NCBI RefSeq assembly: GCF_014635585.1
Contig: NZ_BMDC01000003.1
Span: 1-64,000 of the forward strand
Length of the DNA stretch: 64,000 bases
Direction of reading: 5' to 3'
From: Rothia aerolata
GTDB taxonomy: Bacteria > Actinomycetota > Actinomycetes > Actinomycetales > Micrococcaceae
Shown here: positions 23,764 through 33,418 of the stretch, piece by piece
Numbering within the stretch: the stretch's first letter is position 1
How the letters are laid out: the number at the start of each line of letters is the position of its first letter
Program-made: the position numbers and the translations under genes
Notes under the pieces: model-generated
What the model was told of the DNA's origin: nothing
What the model saw: the letters and a program-made list of their open reading frames with translations, nothing else
Database searches by the model: none

Positions 23764-25412
23764 ACACCGTAGCTCTTGCCCCGCTCTCAATCGTGGTGCT
23801 CTTCTTTGCCGCGGCAGTTACCTTTGTGCTCTCCCGCAGGGAAAAAGCCCAGCGACTCATCGCCTTCGTTGCCATTGTGGCGGTGCTGGCGGTAGAGGTG
23901 ACCCTGCTGATTTCCTCTTGGAATTCCGGGCCCCAGACCGTTCAGCTGGGTGGCTGGCAGGCCCCCTTCGGCATCACCATGGTGGTTGACCAGCTCTCGG
24001 CGCTGATGTTGGTGGTCAGCTCCACCATCTCTTTGGCGGTGCTGGTCTATGCCACCGGCCAGGATATTGCTGACGACGACCACGAGGTTCCCATCTCGGT
24101 TTTCTACCCCACCTACCTGCTTCTGCTGGCGGGTGTCTCGAACGCCTTCTTGGCGGGGGATCTCTTTAACCTCTACGTGGGCTTTGAAATCCTGCTCATG
24201 GCAAGCTACGTGCTGATTACCATGAACGCCAATGCCCCACGTATTCGTGCCGGTACCACCTACGTGGTGGTCTCGGTGGTCTCCTCCCTGCTCTTCCTCA
24301 CCGCCATCGGCTTTGTCTACGCCTCCACCGGCACCATCAACATGGCTGATCTGTCGATGAAGCTTCAGACCCTGCCCACCGGCACCCAGTACCAGCTACA
24401 CCTGATGCTGCTGATTGCCTTCGGTATCAAGGCAGCGGTATTCCCGCTCTCCCTCTGGTTGCCCGACTCCTACCCCACGGCACCCGCTCCGGTTACCGCC
24501 GTCTTCGCGGGTCTGCTCACCAAGGTGGGCGTTTACGCAATCATCCGCACCGAGACCCTGCTCTTTCCCAGCGGTGGGCTCTCCACCCTGCTTTCCATCG
24601 TGGCGGTGCTGACCCTCTTCGTGGGAATCTTGGGTGCGCTGGCGCAGACCGATATCAAGCGTATGCTCTCCTTTATCTTGATTAGCCACATTGGCTACAT
24701 GATCTGGGGCATCGCCCTTGATAGCGAGTTGGGTCTGACCACGGTGGTCTTCTACCTCGCCCACCACATTGTGATTCAGACCGGCCTCTTCTTGGTGGTT
24801 GGCTTGATGGAGCGTCGTGGCGGCTCAGCCAATACTCAGCGCCTGGGCGGTCTGCTGAAGATTACCCCCTGGCTGGCGGTGCTCTACTTTATTCCGGCCA
24901 TTAATCTGGGCGGCATTCCTCCTTTCTCGGGCTTTCTGGGCAAGGTGGGGCTGCTCCAGGGTTCGGTTGAGGTGGGCACCTGGCAGGCTTACCTGATGGC
25001 GGGTGTGGGCGTGCTGGTCTCGCTACTGACCCTGCTGGCCCTTGCCCGCGTGTGGAACAAGGCTTTTTGGCGCCCGGCCAAGAACGCCGAGAAGCCCACC
25101 GCCTCTCTGCTGCGGGCTGAGAAGGATATTGAGGCCGACGGCGTGCTGGACGAGCAGGACTACAAGCGCATTAGCCCCACCATGGTTATTCCTACCGTTG
25201 GGCTGGTAGCAATCGGTGCCCTGCTCACCGTGGTGGCGGGCCCCCTCTTCCACTTCTCAGACCGGGCCTCTGACAACCTGCGTAACCCCGACCTCTACAT
25301 TCAGGCGGTCTTTGAAGATCCCTCCCTGACCAGGCAGGGCTATCTCGATGAAAGCCTGGCCCAGCAAAACACTGAGTTAGAGAGCCAAGAGACCAAGGAG
25401 ACTTCAGAATGA
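23760..25412 (+). CDS. mrpD: Mrp antiporter subunit D
   Basis: This 550-residue NuoN/NuoM-like subunit has about 14 transmembrane segments. LFNLYVGFEILLMASYVLI, GIKAAVFPLSLWLPDSYPTA and FYLAHHIVIQTGLFLVVGLM contain the lysines and histidines of the proton path. A charged C-terminal extension follows the last membrane segment. It overlaps mrpC and mrpE by four bases each. Confidence 0.92.
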   Translation: MNTVALAPLSIVVLFFAAAVTFVLSRREKAQRLIAFVAIVAVLAVEVTLLISSWNSGPQTVQLGGWQAPFGITMVVDQLSALMLVVSSTISLAVLVYATGQDIADDDHEVPISVFYPTYLLLLAGVSNAFLAGDLFNLYVGFEILLMASYVLITMNANAPRIRAGTTYVVVSVVSSLLFLTAIGFVYASTGTINMADLSMKLQTLPTGTQYQLHLMLLIAFGIKAAVFPLSLWLPDSYPTAPAPVTAVFAGLLTKVGVYAIIRTETLLFPSGGLSTLLSIVAVLTLFVGILGALAQTDIKRMLSFILISHIGYMIWGIALDSELGLTTVVFYLAHHIVIQTGLFLVVGLMERRGGSANTQRLGGLLKITPWLAVLYFIPAINLGGIPPFSGFLGKVGLLQGSVEVGTWQAYLMAGVGVLVSLLTLLALARVWNKAFWRPAKNAEKPTASLLRAEKDIEADGVLDEQDYKRISPTMVIPTVGLVAIGALLTVVAGPLFHFSDRASDNLRNPDLYIQAVFEDPSLTRQGYLDESLAQQNTELESQETKETSE

Positions 25413-25957
25413 AATCATTCCTGATGCACTGGGTGCCCTCGGTTGCCTGGCTGACCTTTGTGTGGTGCGCCCTCTGGCAGGATTTCAAGCTGCCCAATCT
25501 TGCCATGGGTATTCTGCTATCGCTGCTGGCGCTGGCGGTCTTTAAGCTCCCCACCCTCTACCTTTCAAACCACTTTAACCTCTGGTACGCCCTGAAGTTC
25601 CTGGTTTATCTGGTGTGGAAGATTGCCCAGGCCAGCGTGCAGCTGCTCTGGGTGGCTATTACCTTCAAGCACCCGCTCAACAACTCGATTATTGCGGTGC
25701 AGTTGCGCACCAGTTCAGACCTGTGGATTACCGCTATCTCCCACTCCATGTCCGTGATTCCCGGCTCCGTGGTGGTGGAGGTAGACCGCACTATTTCGGT
25801 GCTCTACTTCCATGTGATTAACACTGAGACCGAAGAAGAGATCAACGACTTTATCAAGCAGGTGCGCACCGTAGAGACCATGATTCTCAAGGCGGTTGGC
25901 TCCCGCGAAGAATACGAACGGATTCTAGACGACGAACGAGAAGAGGTGGCCCTATGA
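25409..25957 (+). CDS. mrpE: Mrp antiporter subunit E
   Basis: This 182-residue subunit has two N-terminal membrane segments and a soluble domain. SMSVIPGSVVVEVDRTISVLYFHVI is the conserved core of MrpE. Its role in the complex is structural or assembly. The start overlaps mrpD (ATGA) and the stop overlaps mrpF. Confidence 0.9.
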   Translation: MKSFLMHWVPSVAWLTFVWCALWQDFKLPNLAMGILLSLLALAVFKLPTLYLSNHFNLWYALKFLVYLVWKIAQASVQLLWVAITFKHPLNNSIIAVQLRTSSDLWITAISHSMSVIPGSVVVEVDRTISVLYFHVINTETEEEINDFIKQVRTVETMILKAVGSREEYERILDDEREEVAL

Positions 25958-26382
25958 CGGCGGTACTCTGGATTGCCGGAATCATGCTGGTGCTGGCATC
26001 TTTCGGCACGCTCTACCGCATCTTTCGCGGCCCCACCCTGCTTGACCGCGTGCTTGCAACCGACCTCCTGCTCTCCATCTTCGTTGCCGCCCTGTGCATG
26101 CACATGATTGCCAGCGACTCCTACGAGCATGTGCTTCTTCTGGTGGCCGCCTCCACCATCGGTTTCGTGGGATCGGTGACCGTGGCGCGCTACGCCGAAA
26201 ACACGCCGTCCGGAGAAAAGAAGCTGCGCCCCTCGCGCCTGCAGGAGGTCAACAAAAACGACCCGCGCTCGGCCCGGCGCCTAGAGGCAGTCCGCCGGCA
26301 GGCAGCTGCCCGCAAGCGCAAGAACAAGGGTGCCAAGTCCACTCGCGCATCCCGGCGTGTGAGTGCAGGAAAGGAGCAGTAA
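25954..26382 (+). CDS. mrpF: Mrp antiporter subunit F
   Basis: This 142-residue subunit has three transmembrane segments within the first 85 residues. FRGPTLLDRVLATDLL is the MrpF signature. The C-terminal 55 residues form a strongly basic tail (RRQAAARKRKNKGAKSTRAS), longer than in most homologues. It overlaps mrpE by four bases and is followed directly by mrpG. Confidence 0.9.
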   Translation: MTAVLWIAGIMLVLASFGTLYRIFRGPTLLDRVLATDLLLSIFVAALCMHMIASDSYEHVLLLVAASTIGFVGSVTVARYAENTPSGEKKLRPSRLQEVNKNDPRSARRLEAVRRQAAARKRKNKGAKSTRASRRVSAGKEQ

Positions 26383-26721
26383 ATGCTAGAAATTATCGTT
26401 GGTATTTGCGTGCTCGGAGGCGCAATCATGGCCCTGGGCGCTGCGGTAGGACTGGTGCGCTTTCCCGACCTCCTCTCCCGCCTGCACGCCGGAACCAAAC
26501 CGCAGGTGTTTGGTCTGATGATGCTCCTACTGGCGGTGGGGCTCTACAGCGGTGACTGGAAACTGGCGCCGGTGCTGCTGGTTGCCCTGCTGCTCCAGCT
26601 GCTGACCATTCCCATCGCCGCCCACATGATGGGCCGCTCAGGCTACCGCAACAAGCACTTCCGCTCCTCGGATCTAAGGCGCGATGACCTGCGCGAGGTC
26701 ATCGAAGAGGCAGACTCCTAA
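26383..26721 (+). CDS. mrpG: Mrp antiporter subunit G
   Basis: This 112-residue last subunit has three transmembrane segments. VRFPDLLSRLHAGTKPQVFGLM is typical of MrpG. It begins one base after the mrpF stop. The operon ends here: only five bases separate its stop from the end of the convergent pheA, with no terminator hairpin in between. Confidence 0.9.
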   Translation: MLEIIVGICVLGGAIMALGAAVGLVRFPDLLSRLHAGTKPQVFGLMMLLLAVGLYSGDWKLAPVLLVALLLQLLTIPIAAHMMGRSGYRNKHFRSSDLRRDDLREVIEEADS

Positions 26722-26726
26722 GCGGT

Positions 26727-27686
26727 CTACCAGTGCTTGTGGTGGCGCAACTGCTCGGGGCGGCCGCCGGGAAAGAGGCTTTCTACCCAGTCGCGGGCTG
26801 AATCAAAGGCATCTTCGCTGTGAATCGAGTCAATCTCAGCCTTGCGGAAATCAGCGCGCGGGTAGGAGCCAAGAAACTGGATACCCGGCGAGACCCGGTG
26901 CAGGCCGCGCAGGGCGGTGCGCATGCGGGCGTCATAAATATGTCCGTCGGCGTCAATGGAGAAGAAGTAAGACCCGAGAAACTCACCGGTAGGTCGGGAT
27001 TCAATGCGGGAGAGGTTCACCCCACTGGTGGAGAACTGTTGCAGAAGTTCCAGCAGGGCACCGGGGCGATCCTCGGGCAGGGGAACCACCAGGGTGGTCT
27101 TATCGGCGCCGGTGGGGGCAGGAATATCGGGATCTTTCGCCACCAGAACAAAACGGGTTACCGCCTGCTTGTTATCCTCAATGTTTTCTTCCAGAACCAC
27201 CAGCTCGGGATGGGCCTGGGCTACCGCGGGGGCGCAGATAGCGGCGTCATAGCCGGGCTTCTCATCTTCTAAGAGCCCCATCGCCGCACCGGCGGTAGAC
27301 TGCCCCGGCACATACTCAGCCCGGGGAACCCGCTGCTCGGCCCAGAGCCTCACCTGCGCCCAGGCGTGGGAGTGGGTGGAGATTCTCTTAATATCTTTAA
27401 TCTCGGTACCGGGCAGGGCCACCAGCACAAAGGTAATGGGCACCAGTACCTCCTGGATAATGCGCAGATTGTTATCCAGCGCTATGGAATCCAGGGTTGC
27501 GGTCACCCCGCCCTCCATCGAATTCTCAATGGGAACCATCGCGGCGTCAGCGACCCCCTCCCGAACCGCGTTGAGCGCTGCCGGAACGGAGTTAGACGGA
27601 AAGCGCTCGCCCACCACCGCGCTGGGCACGGTGAGCAGGGCTGATTCGGTGAAGGTGCCGGTGGGGCCGAGAAAGGTATAGCGCAT
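26727..27686 (-). CDS. pheA: prephenate dehydratase
   Basis: This 319-residue enzyme converts prephenate to phenylpyruvate for phenylalanine synthesis. It has the start MRYTFLGPTGTFTESALL, the catalytic region with VPIENSMEGGVTATLDSI, and VTRFVLVAKD at the end of the dehydratase domain. A C-terminal ACT domain (DRPGALLELLQQFSTSGVN and SRIESRPTGEFLGSYFF) allows feedback inhibition by phenylalanine. It is monofunctional, with no chorismate mutase domain. Confidence 0.93.
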   Translation of the reverse strand: MRYTFLGPTGTFTESALLTVPSAVVGERFPSNSVPAALNAVREGVADAAMVPIENSMEGGVTATLDSIALDNNLRIIQEVLVPITFVLVALPGTEIKDIKRISTHSHAWAQVRLWAEQRVPRAEYVPGQSTAGAAMGLLEDEKPGYDAAICAPAVAQAHPELVVLEENIEDNKQAVTRFVLVAKDPDIPAPTGADKTTLVVPLPEDRPGALLELLQQFSTSGVNLSRIESRPTGEFLGSYFFSIDADGHIYDARMRTALRGLHRVSPGIQFLGSYPRADFRKAEIDSIHSEDAFDSARDWVESLFPGGRPEQLRHHKHW

Positions 27687-27752
27687 GGCTTCTAGTGTAT
27701 AGAGATTTACTCAAAAGCCAGCATTGGTGACAGCGGGTTTCTTTCCACCCGG

Positions 27753-29000
27753 CTAGTTCTGCTCAAACCACTTCATGACCTTGGCCGCGCGGTTTTCGGC
27801 GGTCTCAATGAACTCATCGAGCAGGGTTTCTGCCGAGTCGATGAGCTGCTGCTGAAGTTTGGCGCGGGAGTCAATCATCTCCTGGGGGATATCGGCCAGC
27901 TTGCGCACGCTCACGTGATCTTCGGGGTAGAGGGAGATATTGAGGCAGCCGGGCACCACGTGCGCGTCGAGCCGGGTGGCGGCATCCAGCACATCGCCGT
28001 CGATTTCCACCGGCTGCGACTCGCCCAGGAAGTCCACCGTTACCTTCTGGCCCACGGTGTGTTCGACGACGGGACGCCGCCGGTCAAAGACGTTGGGGCC
28101 CAGCAGGAAGCGGGAGGCGGTGCGCAACCAGCCCCAGACATTGCGGGGGGAGAGCACCACGACTTCGAGCTGACCATCGCGGGCATCGGTGGTGGCGGCC
28201 AGCTTAATGCCGCCCTGCACCTCGCCGCAGTTGGCAATGAGGATGGAGCGAATCTTGCGGTGGACCGGCGGGTGGTCGTCGATGACCATGCGCACAGAGC
28301 TGCGCGGGGTCAGCATGTTCTTGAACCCCGACTCCACGTAGGCAACCCAGCCAAAGCGGGCCTTGAGATCCTCGTTGGTGTCGGTCATAATCTGCGCGTC
28401 AAAGCCGGCACCACCCATCACCACAAAGCTGCGGACGGTCTGCTCGCCGTTTTCTCCGGTCATCTGCATCTTGACCATATCGATGGCCTCGATTCTGCCG
28501 TGCAGGGCCGAGTTCACGCAGGAGGCGATGTCCCAGTATTCCATCTGCAGGTTGCGCGCCAGCAGGTTGCCGGTGCCGGTCGGAACCACGCCCAAAGCGA
28601 CGTCCGTATTCGCCAGCGCGGCAGCAACCTCCCGCACCGTGCCGTCGCCGCCAACGGCGATCACCAGCTCGGCGCCCTGGTCAATGGCGTCTTTGGCCAT
28701 GGAGTAGCCAGGGTCATTCTCTTCGGTCTCGTAGAAGATAGGCTCCGCCCAGCCGGCCTCAGCCACCTGGTCGCGGATTACCTTGCAACCGTAGCGGGCG
28801 TTGGGCTTGGTGGGGTTGAAGACCACGGCAACCCGGCGCGGCTCACCCGGCTCCAGCATCACGTGCCAGGGCCTGTAGGTGGGAAAGATGTCGGGGCGCT
28901 TTTTCTGCCCGGACTTCACAATGAGCCAGGACGCCGCCGTGTAGGTGGCTCCCAGGGCGAGCGCACCGGCGGTTATTGCCTTCTTCTTATTCATCTGCAT
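27753..29000 (-). CDS. diacylglycerol kinase-family lipid kinase
   Basis: This 415-residue protein has an N-terminal membrane segment (about 8-28) and a DAGK/YegS-like catalytic domain. [33 protein letters not shown] and [15 protein letters not shown] are the nucleotide-binding and catalytic segments. It probably phosphorylates diacylglycerol or a related lipid at the membrane. It is divergent from serS across 68 bases. ATG 28994 is an alternative start. Confidence 0.84.
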   Translation of the reverse strand: MQMNKKKAITAGALALGATYTAASWLIVKSGQKKRPDIFPTYRPWHVMLEPGEPRRVAVVFNPTKPNARYGCKVIRDQVAEAGWAEPIFYETEENDPGYSMAKDAIDQGAELVIAVGGDGTVREVAAALANTDVALGVVPTGTGNLLARNLQMEYWDIASCVNSALHGRIEAIDMVKMQMTGENGEQTVRSFVVMGGAGFDAQIMTDTNEDLKARFGWVAYVESGFKNMLTPRSSVRMVIDDHPPVHRKIRSILIANCGEVQGGIKLAATTDARDGQLEVVVLSPRNVWGWLRTASRFLLGPNVFDRRRPVVEHTVGQKVTVDFLGESQPVEIDGDVLDAATRLDAHVVPGCLNISLYPEDHVSVRKLADIPQEMIDSRAKLQQQLIDSAETLLDEFIETAENRAAKVMKWFEQN

Positions 29001-29068
29001 ACTTACTATGCTACAGCTTGCTTATAGATTGGCAGCTTCCGCCCGGAGAATACGGTAAATTTAATGTC

Positions 29069-30379
29069 GTGATTGATATTAACCTTCTGCGCGAAAATCC
29101 TGACCTGTTCCGTGAATCGCAGCGTAAACGCGGCGCTGACGTGACTCTGGTAGACCAGATTCTTGAAGCGGACTCTACCCGCCGCTCGTCTATCAGTGAG
29201 TTTGAGTCTCTGCGGGCGGAGCAGAAAGCTTTTGGTAAGAAGGTTGTTGCCGCTAAGGGCGAGGAAAAGCAGGCCCTGCTGGCCGAGGTGAAGGAGCTTT
29301 CTCAGCGGGTTTCTGATGCCAAGGCTAACTCTGATGATGCCCAGGAGAAGCTGGATTCTCTGCTGCTGACCATTGAGAACCTGATTATTGACGGCGTTCC
29401 CGCCGGTGGTGAAGACGACTTTGAGGTGCTCAAGACCGTGGGCACCCCCCGTGACTTCTCGGCAGAAGGCTTTGAGCCCCGCGACCACCTGGAAATCGGT
29501 GAGCTGGTTGACGGTATCGATATGGTGCGCGGTGCCAAGGTCTCTGGCTCCCGCTTCTACTTTCTCAAGGGTTACGTGGCCCGCCTGGAGCAGGCGCTGC
29601 TGAGCATGGCGCTGGATCAGGCTATTGCTAACGGGTTTACCATGATGACCACCCCCACCCTGGTGCGCCCCGAGACCATGAACGGCACCGGCTTCAACGT
29701 CAAGCACGACGACGAAATTTACCGCCTTGAGCGCGATGACCTCTACCTGGTGGGCACCTCAGAGGTGGCGCTGGCCGGCTACCATGCCGATGAAATTATT
29801 GACCTTTCCGATGGGCCGCTGAAGTACCTGGGCTGGTCGTCTTGCTACCGCCGCGAGGCCGGTTCTGCCGGTAAAGACACCCGCGGTATTATTCGCGTGC
29901 ACCAGTTCAACAAGGCTGAGATGTTCGTTTATGCGGCCCAGGAGGAGGCCGAGTCGATCCACGAGCAGATGCTCGCCTGGGAAGAAGAGATGCTGGCCAA
30001 GTGCGGCCTTTCCTACCGGGTGATTGATACCGCTGCCGGTGACCTCGGCGGTTCCGCTGCCCGCAAGTTCGACTGCGAGGCATGGGTTCCCACCCAGGGT
30101 ACCTACCGCGAGCTCACCTCCACCTCGAACTGCACCACCTACCAGGCCCGCCGTCTGAACGTGCGCGAGCGTATGGCAGATACCGTAGACGCCAACGGCA
30201 AGCCCAAGAAGGGTTCCACCCGCCACGTGGCAACCCTCAACGGTACCCTGGCCACCACCCGCTGGCTGGTTGCGATTCTGGAAACCCACCAGAATGCCGA
30301 CGGTTCGGTGAATATTCCCGAGGCCCTGCAGCCCTACATGGGTGGTCTGAAGGTAATTCCCGTGGCCGCGAAGAAGTAG
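29069..30379 (+). CDS. serS: serine-tRNA ligase
   Basis: This is a class II aminoacyl-tRNA synthetase of about 436 residues. It has the N-terminal coiled-coil arm (about 30-105) that contacts the long tRNA-Ser variable arm, motif 2 ([20 protein letters not shown]) and motif 3 ([15 protein letters not shown]). GTG 29069 is chosen because the protein then begins with the conserved [14 protein letters not shown]. No good Shine-Dalgarno is seen there, although the frame is open further upstream. Confidence 0.93.
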   Translation: MIDINLLRENPDLFRESQRKRGADVTLVDQILEADSTRRSSISEFESLRAEQKAFGKKVVAAKGEEKQALLAEVKELSQRVSDAKANSDDAQEKLDSLLLTIENLIIDGVPAGGEDDFEVLKTVGTPRDFSAEGFEPRDHLEIGELVDGIDMVRGAKVSGSRFYFLKGYVARLEQALLSMALDQAIANGFTMMTTPTLVRPETMNGTGFNVKHDDEIYRLERDDLYLVGTSEVALAGYHADEIIDLSDGPLKYLGWSSCYRREAGSAGKDTRGIIRVHQFNKAEMFVYAAQEEAESIHEQMLAWEEEMLAKCGLSYRVIDTAAGDLGGSAARKFDCEAWVPTQGTYRELTSTSNCTTYQARRLNVRERMADTVDANGKPKKGSTRHVATLNGTLATTRWLVAILETHQNADGSVNIPEALQPYMGGLKVIPVAAKK

Positions 30380-30478
30380 CCGACTTGATGCGGCCATGCC
30401 TAGCATGCTCTGCCTAGGAAGGGTTTGCCCTGTGCGGTCATAGGACTACTGTTAATAGACTGCATTTTTAGGACGACG

Positions 30479-30532
30479 CCCCTCAGCTCCCCGTGAACTG
30501 TCAAGTTCACGGGGTGGCTGAGGGGCTTTTTC
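30479..30532 (+). terminator. serS terminator
   Basis: The outer arms CCCCTCAGC and GCTGAGGGG and the inner arms CCCCGTGAACT and AGTTCACGGGG form a long GC-rich hairpin followed by CTTTTTCTT. It begins about 100 bases after the serS stop. One GGACGACGCC motif (30471-30480) overlaps its left edge. Confidence 0.9.
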
Positions 30533-30570
30533 TTGCGCGGGGTGGGAGAATTTCGGGGCAGATTTTGTTT

Positions 30571-30724
30571 GGTACACATTCAGAGCGCCAGTACATGTGT
30601 AGATGTGTACTGGCGCTCTGAATGTGTACCGAGATGTTTTTGACTTGGAATACAGGTGTACCGAGCGAACCTGCCTGGCAATTGATGTGTACCAAAGGGT
30701 TTTGGCCCGGAATGTAGATGTACT
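30571..30724. repeat. GTAC-box array, copy 2 (palindromic core with one arm)
   Basis: GTAC boxes stand at 30572, 30591, 30607, 30626, 30658, 30689 and 30720, with spacings of 19, 16, 19, 32, 31 and 31 bases. The core has 25-base perfect arms around a 10-base loop and shares AGAGCGCCA with the copy at 7497. The arm to the right holds three more boxes, all GTGTACC or GATGTACT in the same orientation. GGAATACAGGTGTACC at 30647 is identical to the segment at 16269. The array ends 120 bases before the metal-binding lipoprotein gene. Confidence 0.9.
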
Positions 30725-30776
30725 GAAGGGTTCTAGACCTACTGAAACCCCGCCTTCAAACCCTCCGGCACAAAAA

Positions 30777-30837
30777 GTTCGTTGAGACGAACAATTTAAG
30801 CTACACTTTCTCCTAAGAACCATTCTCAAGAGAAAGT
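30777..30837 (+). promoter_or_regulatory. control region of the metal importer operon
   Basis: GTTCGT-TGAG-ACGAAC (30777-30792) is a 16-base inverted repeat that could be an operator. A hairpin ACTTTCTC/GAGAAAGT (30805-30837) ends seven bases before the ATG and includes the likely ribosome site. The divalent-metal regulator encoded at 33345 is the natural candidate to bind here, but the repeat does not resemble the classic DtxR box, so this is inference. Confidence 0.35.
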
Positions 30838-30843
30838 GGGCCC

Positions 30844-31791
30844 ATGAAAAGAAAGCAAGATCCCGGCCATGGCGTGCATCTTCGCCCCCGCAAAGTCGCG
30901 GTGGCGCTGGCGGTGGTGGGCGGCGTCGTCCTTAGCGGCTGTAGCGCGCCGGGCAGTAACCAACCCGCAAGTAACCACCAGCCCACCGTGCTGGCAACCT
31001 TCACCGTGCTGGCGGATATTGCCCGCAACATCGCCGGGGAGCACCTTAGGGTCGAATCGCTGACCAAACAGGGGGCGGAAATCCACGAGTATGAGCCCAC
31101 CCCCTCGGATGTCAAGAAAGCGCAAGATGCTGACCTCATACTTGCCAACGGCATGGGACTAGAGGGCTGGCTCGGCCAGTTCACGGCCTCTTCAAAAGCG
31201 CAGACGGTGACCCTCTCGCAGGGCGTGGAGCCCATCAGCATTGCAGACGGCCAGGCTCAGGGCCAGCAGAATCCGCACGCCTGGATGAGCCCCTCGAACG
31301 CGGAAATCTATGTGGATAACACGGTGCGGGCGCTTACAGAGTTAGACCCTCAGCACGCTCAAGATTTTGAAACCAACGCTGCTCGGTACAAGCGGGAGTT
31401 GCGCGAGATTCAGAAGGAGCTGCGGGGGAGCCTGGCAGGCCTGCCCGAGGGGCACAAAACCCTGGTGACCTGCGAGGGTGCTTTCAGCTACCTTGCCCAA
31501 GATGCCGGGCTCAGCGAGGACTACCTCTGGGCGGTGAACTCCGATGCCCAGGTCTCGGCACGAACCACCGCAGAAGTGATCGATAGGGTGAGAGAGAAGC
31601 GGGTTCCCGCGGTTTTCTGCGAGTCCACGGTCAATGATTCTGCCATGCGGCAGGTAGTAGCCGATACCGGGGCTAGCTTTGGGGGCGCGCTGTACGTCGA
31701 TTCGCTTTCTGACGAGGGCGGCGATGTTCCCACCTACCTTGACCTGCTCCGCTATGATGTGCGGCTGATTGCTGAGGGGCTGACGAAATGA
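30844..31791 (+). CDS. metal ABC transporter substrate-binding lipoprotein (Mn/Fe/Zn type)
   Basis: This 315-residue lipoprotein has a basic N-terminus, a hydrophobic segment and the lipobox VLSGC at about 33-37. It belongs to the PsaA/SitA/ZnuA family. Candidate metal ligands are H in AEIHEYEPTPSD, H in QNPHAWMSP, E in VFCESTVND and D in YVDSLSDEG, a two-histidine, two-acid set as in manganese or iron binders. There is no histidine-rich loop, which argues against a zinc ZnuA. It is the first gene of a three-gene importer operon. Confidence 0.87.
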   Translation: MKRKQDPGHGVHLRPRKVAVALAVVGGVVLSGCSAPGSNQPASNHQPTVLATFTVLADIARNIAGEHLRVESLTKQGAEIHEYEPTPSDVKKAQDADLILANGMGLEGWLGQFTASSKAQTVTLSQGVEPISIADGQAQGQQNPHAWMSPSNAEIYVDNTVRALTELDPQHAQDFETNAARYKRELREIQKELRGSLAGLPEGHKTLVTCEGAFSYLAQDAGLSEDYLWAVNSDAQVSARTTAEVIDRVREKRVPAVFCESTVNDSAMRQVVADTGASFGGALYVDSLSDEGGDVPTYLDLLRYDVRLIAEGLTK

Positions 31792-32531
31792 TTGCTCTTG
31801 AATTTTCTAACGTGGGGGTGAACTACGGGCCGGTGCAGGCGCTGGAGCAGGCCAGCTTCCGCCTCGAAGCCGGTGTGCTCTGCGGTTTGATTGGCGTGAA
31901 CGGCTCGGGTAAATCAACCCTTTTTAAAGCGGCCATGGGGGTGGAGCCCCTTTCCTGCGGATCAATCACCGTGCTGGGGCAGTCGCCCGAGCGTGCCCGC
32001 CAGTCCGGTCTGGTTTCTTACATGCCGCAGAGCGAACGCGTGGACTGGACCTTTCCGGTGAGCGTGCGCGAGGTTGTGGCAATGGGCCGCTATCGCGGTT
32101 TGGGAATCACCCGGCGGCTACGGGCGCAAGACCGCGCCGAGGTAGATGTTGCCCTGGAACGGGTGGGCCTTGCCCAGCTGGGTAAGCGCCAAATCGGTGA
32201 GCTCTCGGGAGGCCAGAAAAAGCGGGTCTTCATGGCCCGGGCACTAGCGCAGAAGGCGCAGCTCTTTCTGCTGGACGAGCCCTTTGCCGGTGTGGATACT
32301 GCCAGCGAGGCCCTGCTCATTGAGGTGCTAAAGGAGCTTCGGGACGACGGCGCTACGGTACTACTCGCTACCCACGGGGTAGAGGGGCTGGGAGCCTATG
32401 CAGACCGGGCAATTCTGTTGAAAAACAGGGTGCTTCTTCACGATAGCCCGCAGCTGGTTTTGCGGCCGGAAAACCTGGCGCTGGCCTTTGGCATGGATAG
32501 TGCGGTTCACGAGAGAGGGGAGCGGTCATGA
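31788..32531 (+). CDS. metal ABC transporter ATP-binding protein
   Basis: This 247-residue ATPase has Walker A GVNGSGKST (about 36-44), the signature ELSGGQKKRVFMARAL and Walker B LFLLDEPFAGVD. It drives the importer formed with the neighbouring lipoprotein and permease. It overlaps both neighbours by four bases, so the three genes are translationally coupled. Confidence 0.92.
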   Translation: MIALEFSNVGVNYGPVQALEQASFRLEAGVLCGLIGVNGSGKSTLFKAAMGVEPLSCGSITVLGQSPERARQSGLVSYMPQSERVDWTFPVSVREVVAMGRYRGLGITRRLRAQDRAEVDVALERVGLAQLGKRQIGELSGGQKKRVFMARALAQKAQLFLLDEPFAGVDTASEALLIEVLKELRDDGATVLLATHGVEGLGAYADRAILLKNRVLLHDSPQLVLRPENLALAFGMDSAVHERGERS

Positions 32532-33418
32532 ACCTGATAGAGATACTCTGGGAGCCTCTGAGCTATGGCTTTTTGCAGCGGGGCTTTGCCGTGACCCTGG
32601 TGGCCGCCCTGGTCTGTGCCCTGCTCTCCTGCTGGTTGATTCTCATCGGCTGGTCGCTGATGGGCGATGCGATTTCCCACGCGGTTCTGCCCGGCGTGGT
32701 GCTCTCCTACATTCTGGGTCTGCCCTTCACGGTGGGTGCCCTTGCGGCAGGGCTACTAGCTGTTGCACTGATTGGCTGGGTGAGAAATAGCGGGCGGCTC
32801 AGAGAAGACTCAGCCATTGGAATCGTGTTTACCACCCTCTTTGCGGTGGGTTTGATTCTGGTGTCGGTGACCCCGTCGCAGACCGATTTGCACAGTGTGC
32901 TCTTTGGCAATGTTCTGGGTGTTTCGGGCTCAGACCTGCTTCAGGTGCTTCTTCTCAGCGCCCTGGTGATTGCGGTTCTGCTTCTCAAGCGCAAGGATCT
33001 AACACTCTTTGCCTTTGACCCCGACTTTGCCCAGGCGGCGGGGCTACGCCCCAAGCTCATGGGAGGTTTGCTTCTGGTGCTCCTTGCCGCCACCAGCGTG
33101 GTTGCCCTGCAGGTGGTGGGCGTGGTGCTGGTGGTTGCCATGCTGGTGATTCCCGGTTCCACGGCCCGGCTACTCACCCACCGCTTCAACCGTATGCTCC
33201 TTATTGCTTCGGCGGTCTCCCTGCTAGGTTCCCTCACCGGCCTCTATGCCAGCTACTACCTGGATATTTCCGCAGGTGGCGCGGTGGTGGTAGCCCAGGG
33301 AAGCATCTTCTTTGCAGTCTACCTCTTCGCCCAGTGGCAGGCAGCTACAGTGCGCGCACAAACACCGCGGCGGCGTCCTCGGCTGAAAGCTTCAGACTCT
33401 GCCCGCCGGGCAGGGTAA
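32528..33418 (+). CDS. metal ABC transporter permease
   Basis: This 296-residue membrane protein of the ABC-3 family has about eight hydrophobic segments. SLMGDAISHAVLPGVVLSY is the family signature near residues 43-61. The last 25 codons overlap the convergent regulator gene by 74 bases, and the C-terminal tail (RRRPRLKASDSARRAG) is basic and probably cytoplasmic. Confidence 0.9.
   Translation: MNLIEILWEPLSYGFLQRGFAVTLVAALVCALLSCWLILIGWSLMGDAISHAVLPGVVLSYILGLPFTVGALAAGLLAVALIGWVRNSGRLREDSAIGIVFTTLFAVGLILVSVTPSQTDLHSVLFGNVLGVSGSDLLQVLLLSALVIAVLLLKRKDLTLFAFDPDFAQAAGLRPKLMGGLLLVLLAATSVVALQVVGVVLVVAMLVIPGSTARLLTHRFNRMLLIASAVSLLGSLTGLYASYYLDISAGGAVVVAQGSIFFAVYLFAQWQAATVRAQTPRRRPRLKASDSARRAG

Noticed and set aside
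30777-30792. Classic DtxR or Zur box before the metal importer
   Set aside because: The inverted repeat GTTCGT-TGAG-ACGAAC does not match either consensus, so it is listed only as a tentative operator.
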